DNA of 64,000 bases from Agathobacter rectalis ATCC 33656 (GTDB lineage Bacteria; Bacillota; Clostridia; Lachnospirales; Lachnospiraceae): assembly GCF_000020605.1 (NCBI RefSeq), contig NC_012781.1, positions 992,001 to 1,056,000 on the forward strand, in the 5' to 3' direction. Below the pieces are notes generated by a model. That model saw only the letters and a program-made list of their open reading frames with translations. It searched no databases and had not been told where the DNA came from. A program made the translations under genes and the position numbers. This document shows, one piece after another, positions 62,894 to 64,000 of the stretch (positions are counted from its first letter, which is position 1; each line of letters starts with the position of its first letter).

Positions 62894-62983
62894 ATGGCAA
62901 AAAAAGTAAAACATCAAAAACTATATAAAGAAACCGATGTCCATGTTGATGGTTCCATGGTATATTTCTATTGCGTGAAGTAA
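62894..62983 (+). CDS. Possible 29-residue basic peptide gene
   Basis: A short open frame begins MAKKVKHQKLYKETDVHV two bases after the hydrolase remnant stop and ends just before a terminator. There is no clear ribosome binding site. It may be the remains of a longer gene. Low certainty. Confidence 0.25.
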   Translation: MAKKVKHQKLYKETDVHVDGSMVYFYCVK

Positions 62984-63005
62984 TGCAATGATGATGATTC
63001 ATTAT

Positions 63006-63041
63006 AAAGTTTCAGATGATAAGTCTGGAACTTTATTTTTT
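63006..63041 (+). terminator. Terminator of the CMD-cupin unit
   Basis: AAAGTTTCAGA pairs with TCTGGAACTTT (one G-U), followed by ATTTTTT. Confidence 0.85.
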
Positions 63042-63284
63042 GTGTTAGCGCCACTTAACGATTGTGGGTGTCAAAATACCCGTTTAGTGATATAAAAATT
63101 TAAGGGTGTCAGGCACTAAAAATGTAATGACAAAGATGATCATACTCCGCCATCCGGAGGAAAAACCAGTGATGATGATACTGCAAAAGAAGATACCGTA
63201 AATGTGCCAGAAAAGAGCATCTTGCATTTGCTAAGAGCTGGAAGTTGCAGATAGCTGCTTAATCAGCAGACACTAATTAATTTC
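63042..63284. other. Decayed spacer with hairpin and coding remnant
   Basis: The 334 bp between this terminator and the last gene hold no intact gene. A long imperfect hairpin lies at 63052-63089 (CACTTAACG/CGTTTAGTG with an inner GGGT/ACCC). GGGTGTCA occurs at 63066 and again at 63104. From 63126 to 63254 a frame without start reads NDKDDHTPPSGGKTSDDDTA and further to a stop, like the linker of a lost surface protein. A CTGCT-TAATC-AGCAG dyad lies near 63256. Confidence 0.35.
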
Positions 63285-63322
63285 GACAAAGACTTTGTCA
63301 TCTTCGCAAAGAGTGGTATAAT
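63285..63322 (+). promoter_or_regulatory. Promoter with dyad over the -35 element
   Basis: TTGTCA (63295-63300), 16 bp, TATAAT (63317-63322). The perfect dyad GACAAAG-A-CTTTGTC (63285-63299) overlaps the -35 box, as a repressor operator would. Confidence 0.6.
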
Positions 63323-63375
63323 ATCCTTGATATGGCAGATTGTATATACAAGATGCAGATGAATGGGGATAAGAA

Positions 63376-64000
63376 ATGGACAAGAATTACGAGCTTGAAA
63401 AAAGAGTACTTACAATGGTATCCAGACAGTTTGAGTGTATTTATCAGATTAATCTTGATGAAATGGCTGTTACTTGTGTTTATGATGTCAAGGATGAGGC
63501 TGGTGAGGAAAAAGTATTGTCTCTTGATGGCTGGTTGGATATGTTGAATAAGTTTTGTTATTGCGAAGATAAAGAGAATCTGGGCAGATTTTTAGCGGTA
63601 GATTCTCTTTTTCAGTGTATAAAAGCTCAGGAAGAAAGCGATAAGCCGTACAATCTGCGCAGAGATTACCGATTTATGAAGCGTGATGGGGTTAAGTGGA
63701 TATGCGTTACACTTATGCCGGAGATTGTATGTAATGAGATTACAGTGACATTTCGTGATGTGTCTCACCGCTATGAGTATGATGAAATCATACAAAAGAA
63801 AAATTCTGAGCTTAGAAAACTTTTGCAGACAGCAGAGCAGTACAGGGATGCACTTCTATCAGAGTCGGTTGTTCTGTATCAGGTTAATTTTAGCAGGGAC
63901 AGCTTAGATAGTGATTTATTTCAGAAGAACAAGGATGGTAATGGAGTCATAAAAGTCTTAAATACCGTGGACATGTACAAGTCGGATTCTTACAACGAAT
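63376..64000 (+). CDS. Sensor protein, start of a larger gene (partial)
   Basis: An open frame from ATG 63376 runs without a stop off the right end (208 codons visible). It starts MDKNYELEKRVLTMVSRQF. The visible part looks like PAS-type sensor domains, with LDGWLDMLNKFCYCEDKEN, YRFMKRDGVKWICVTLMPE and VTFRDVSHRYEYDEII, then a coiled region KKNSELRKLLQTAEQYRD and the start of another sensor domain. Such arrangements head diguanylate cyclases and GGDEF/EAL proteins in this family, as does the protein at 48888. The output domain lies outside the window. Confidence 0.7.
   Translation, partial: MDKNYELEKRVLTMVSRQFECIYQINLDEMAVTCVYDVKDEAGEEKVLSLDGWLDMLNKFCYCEDKENLGRFLAVDSLFQCIKAQEESDKPYNLRRDYRFMKRDGVKWICVTLMPEIVCNEITVTFRDVSHRYEYDEIIQKKNSELRKLLQTAEQYRDALLSESVVLYQVNFSRDSLDSDLFQKNKDGNGVIKVLNTVDMYKSDSYNE

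Noticed and set aside
63332-63547. Open frame of 71 codons at the right end
   Set aside because: It overlaps the better frame from 63376 in another phase; that frame has PAS-like sequence and runs to the window end.

Overview
The window comes from a low-GC, Gram-positive anaerobe of the Lachnospiraceae, most likely Agathobacter rectalis (Eubacterium rectale) or a close relative. The evidence is AT-rich spacers, AGGAGG-type ribosome binding sites, a Tad pilus locus without outer-membrane parts, HicAB modules, a 2-hydroxyacyl-CoA dehydratase-like pair and several LysR/XRE/TetR switches. From memory, the TadZ encoded here resembles the E. rectale TadZ whose crystal structure has been published. 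No rRNA, tRNA, CRISPR array or intact insertion sequence was seen.

Layout. 1-12.6 kb: metabolic and accessory genes. These are a Sel1-repeat membrane protein, two LysR regulators, a thioredoxin-reductase-like flavoprotein without a recognisable NADPH motif, a divergent adenylosuccinate synthetase (purA), a ThrE-type exporter with an unknown partner, lactaldehyde reductase (fucO), a hicA-hicB-tetR unit, a MATE exporter and a bicupin. 12.9-14.8 kb: an Rpn-type nuclease, a small membrane protein and an XRE regulator.

14.9-39.6 kb is the centrepiece: one co-directional block of sixteen genes. It encodes a Gram-positive Tad/Flp pilus (TadZ, TadA, TadB, TadC, Flp pilin, two TadE-like pseudopilins, a large TadG-like protein, prepilin peptidase TadV), a BspA-like lipoprotein, a WG-repeat protein and a signalling module (FHA protein, PP2C phosphatase, Hanks-type Ser/Thr kinase, single-pass protein). 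It ends with a 2,562-residue Ig-like-repeat surface protein. The FHA protein and the single-pass protein share a repeated E-T-T-V-L motif that looks like a kinase target and FHA ligand. Two separate promoters in the block share a nearly identical element, and a divergent XRE gene sits at its start. I infer a phospho-controlled pilus and adhesin system.

39.6-53.5 kb: housekeeping and purine/one-carbon genes: an orphan spoVAC, glyA-serS, a second hicAB plus a 41-codon antitoxin-tail-like gene, a YitT permease, purM-purN-purD with a HAD phosphatase, a GGDEF/EAL protein and an NCS2 nucleobase permease with a structured leader. 53.6-55.9 kb: a Y-family polymerase and YolD pair behind an SOS-box promoter. 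56-59.9 kb: an orphan precorrin-2 methyltransferase, then a 2-hydroxyacyl-CoA dehydratase-like protein and a fused dehydratase/ATP-dependent activase. 59.9-63.3 kb looks like a remodelled islet: a hairpin boundary, a ferredoxin-type protein divergent from a Crp/Fnr regulator, a carboxymuconolactone decarboxylase-cupin fusion, a 5'-truncated alpha/beta hydrolase and decayed sequence. A sensor protein, probably another diguanylate-cyclase-type gene, runs off the right end.
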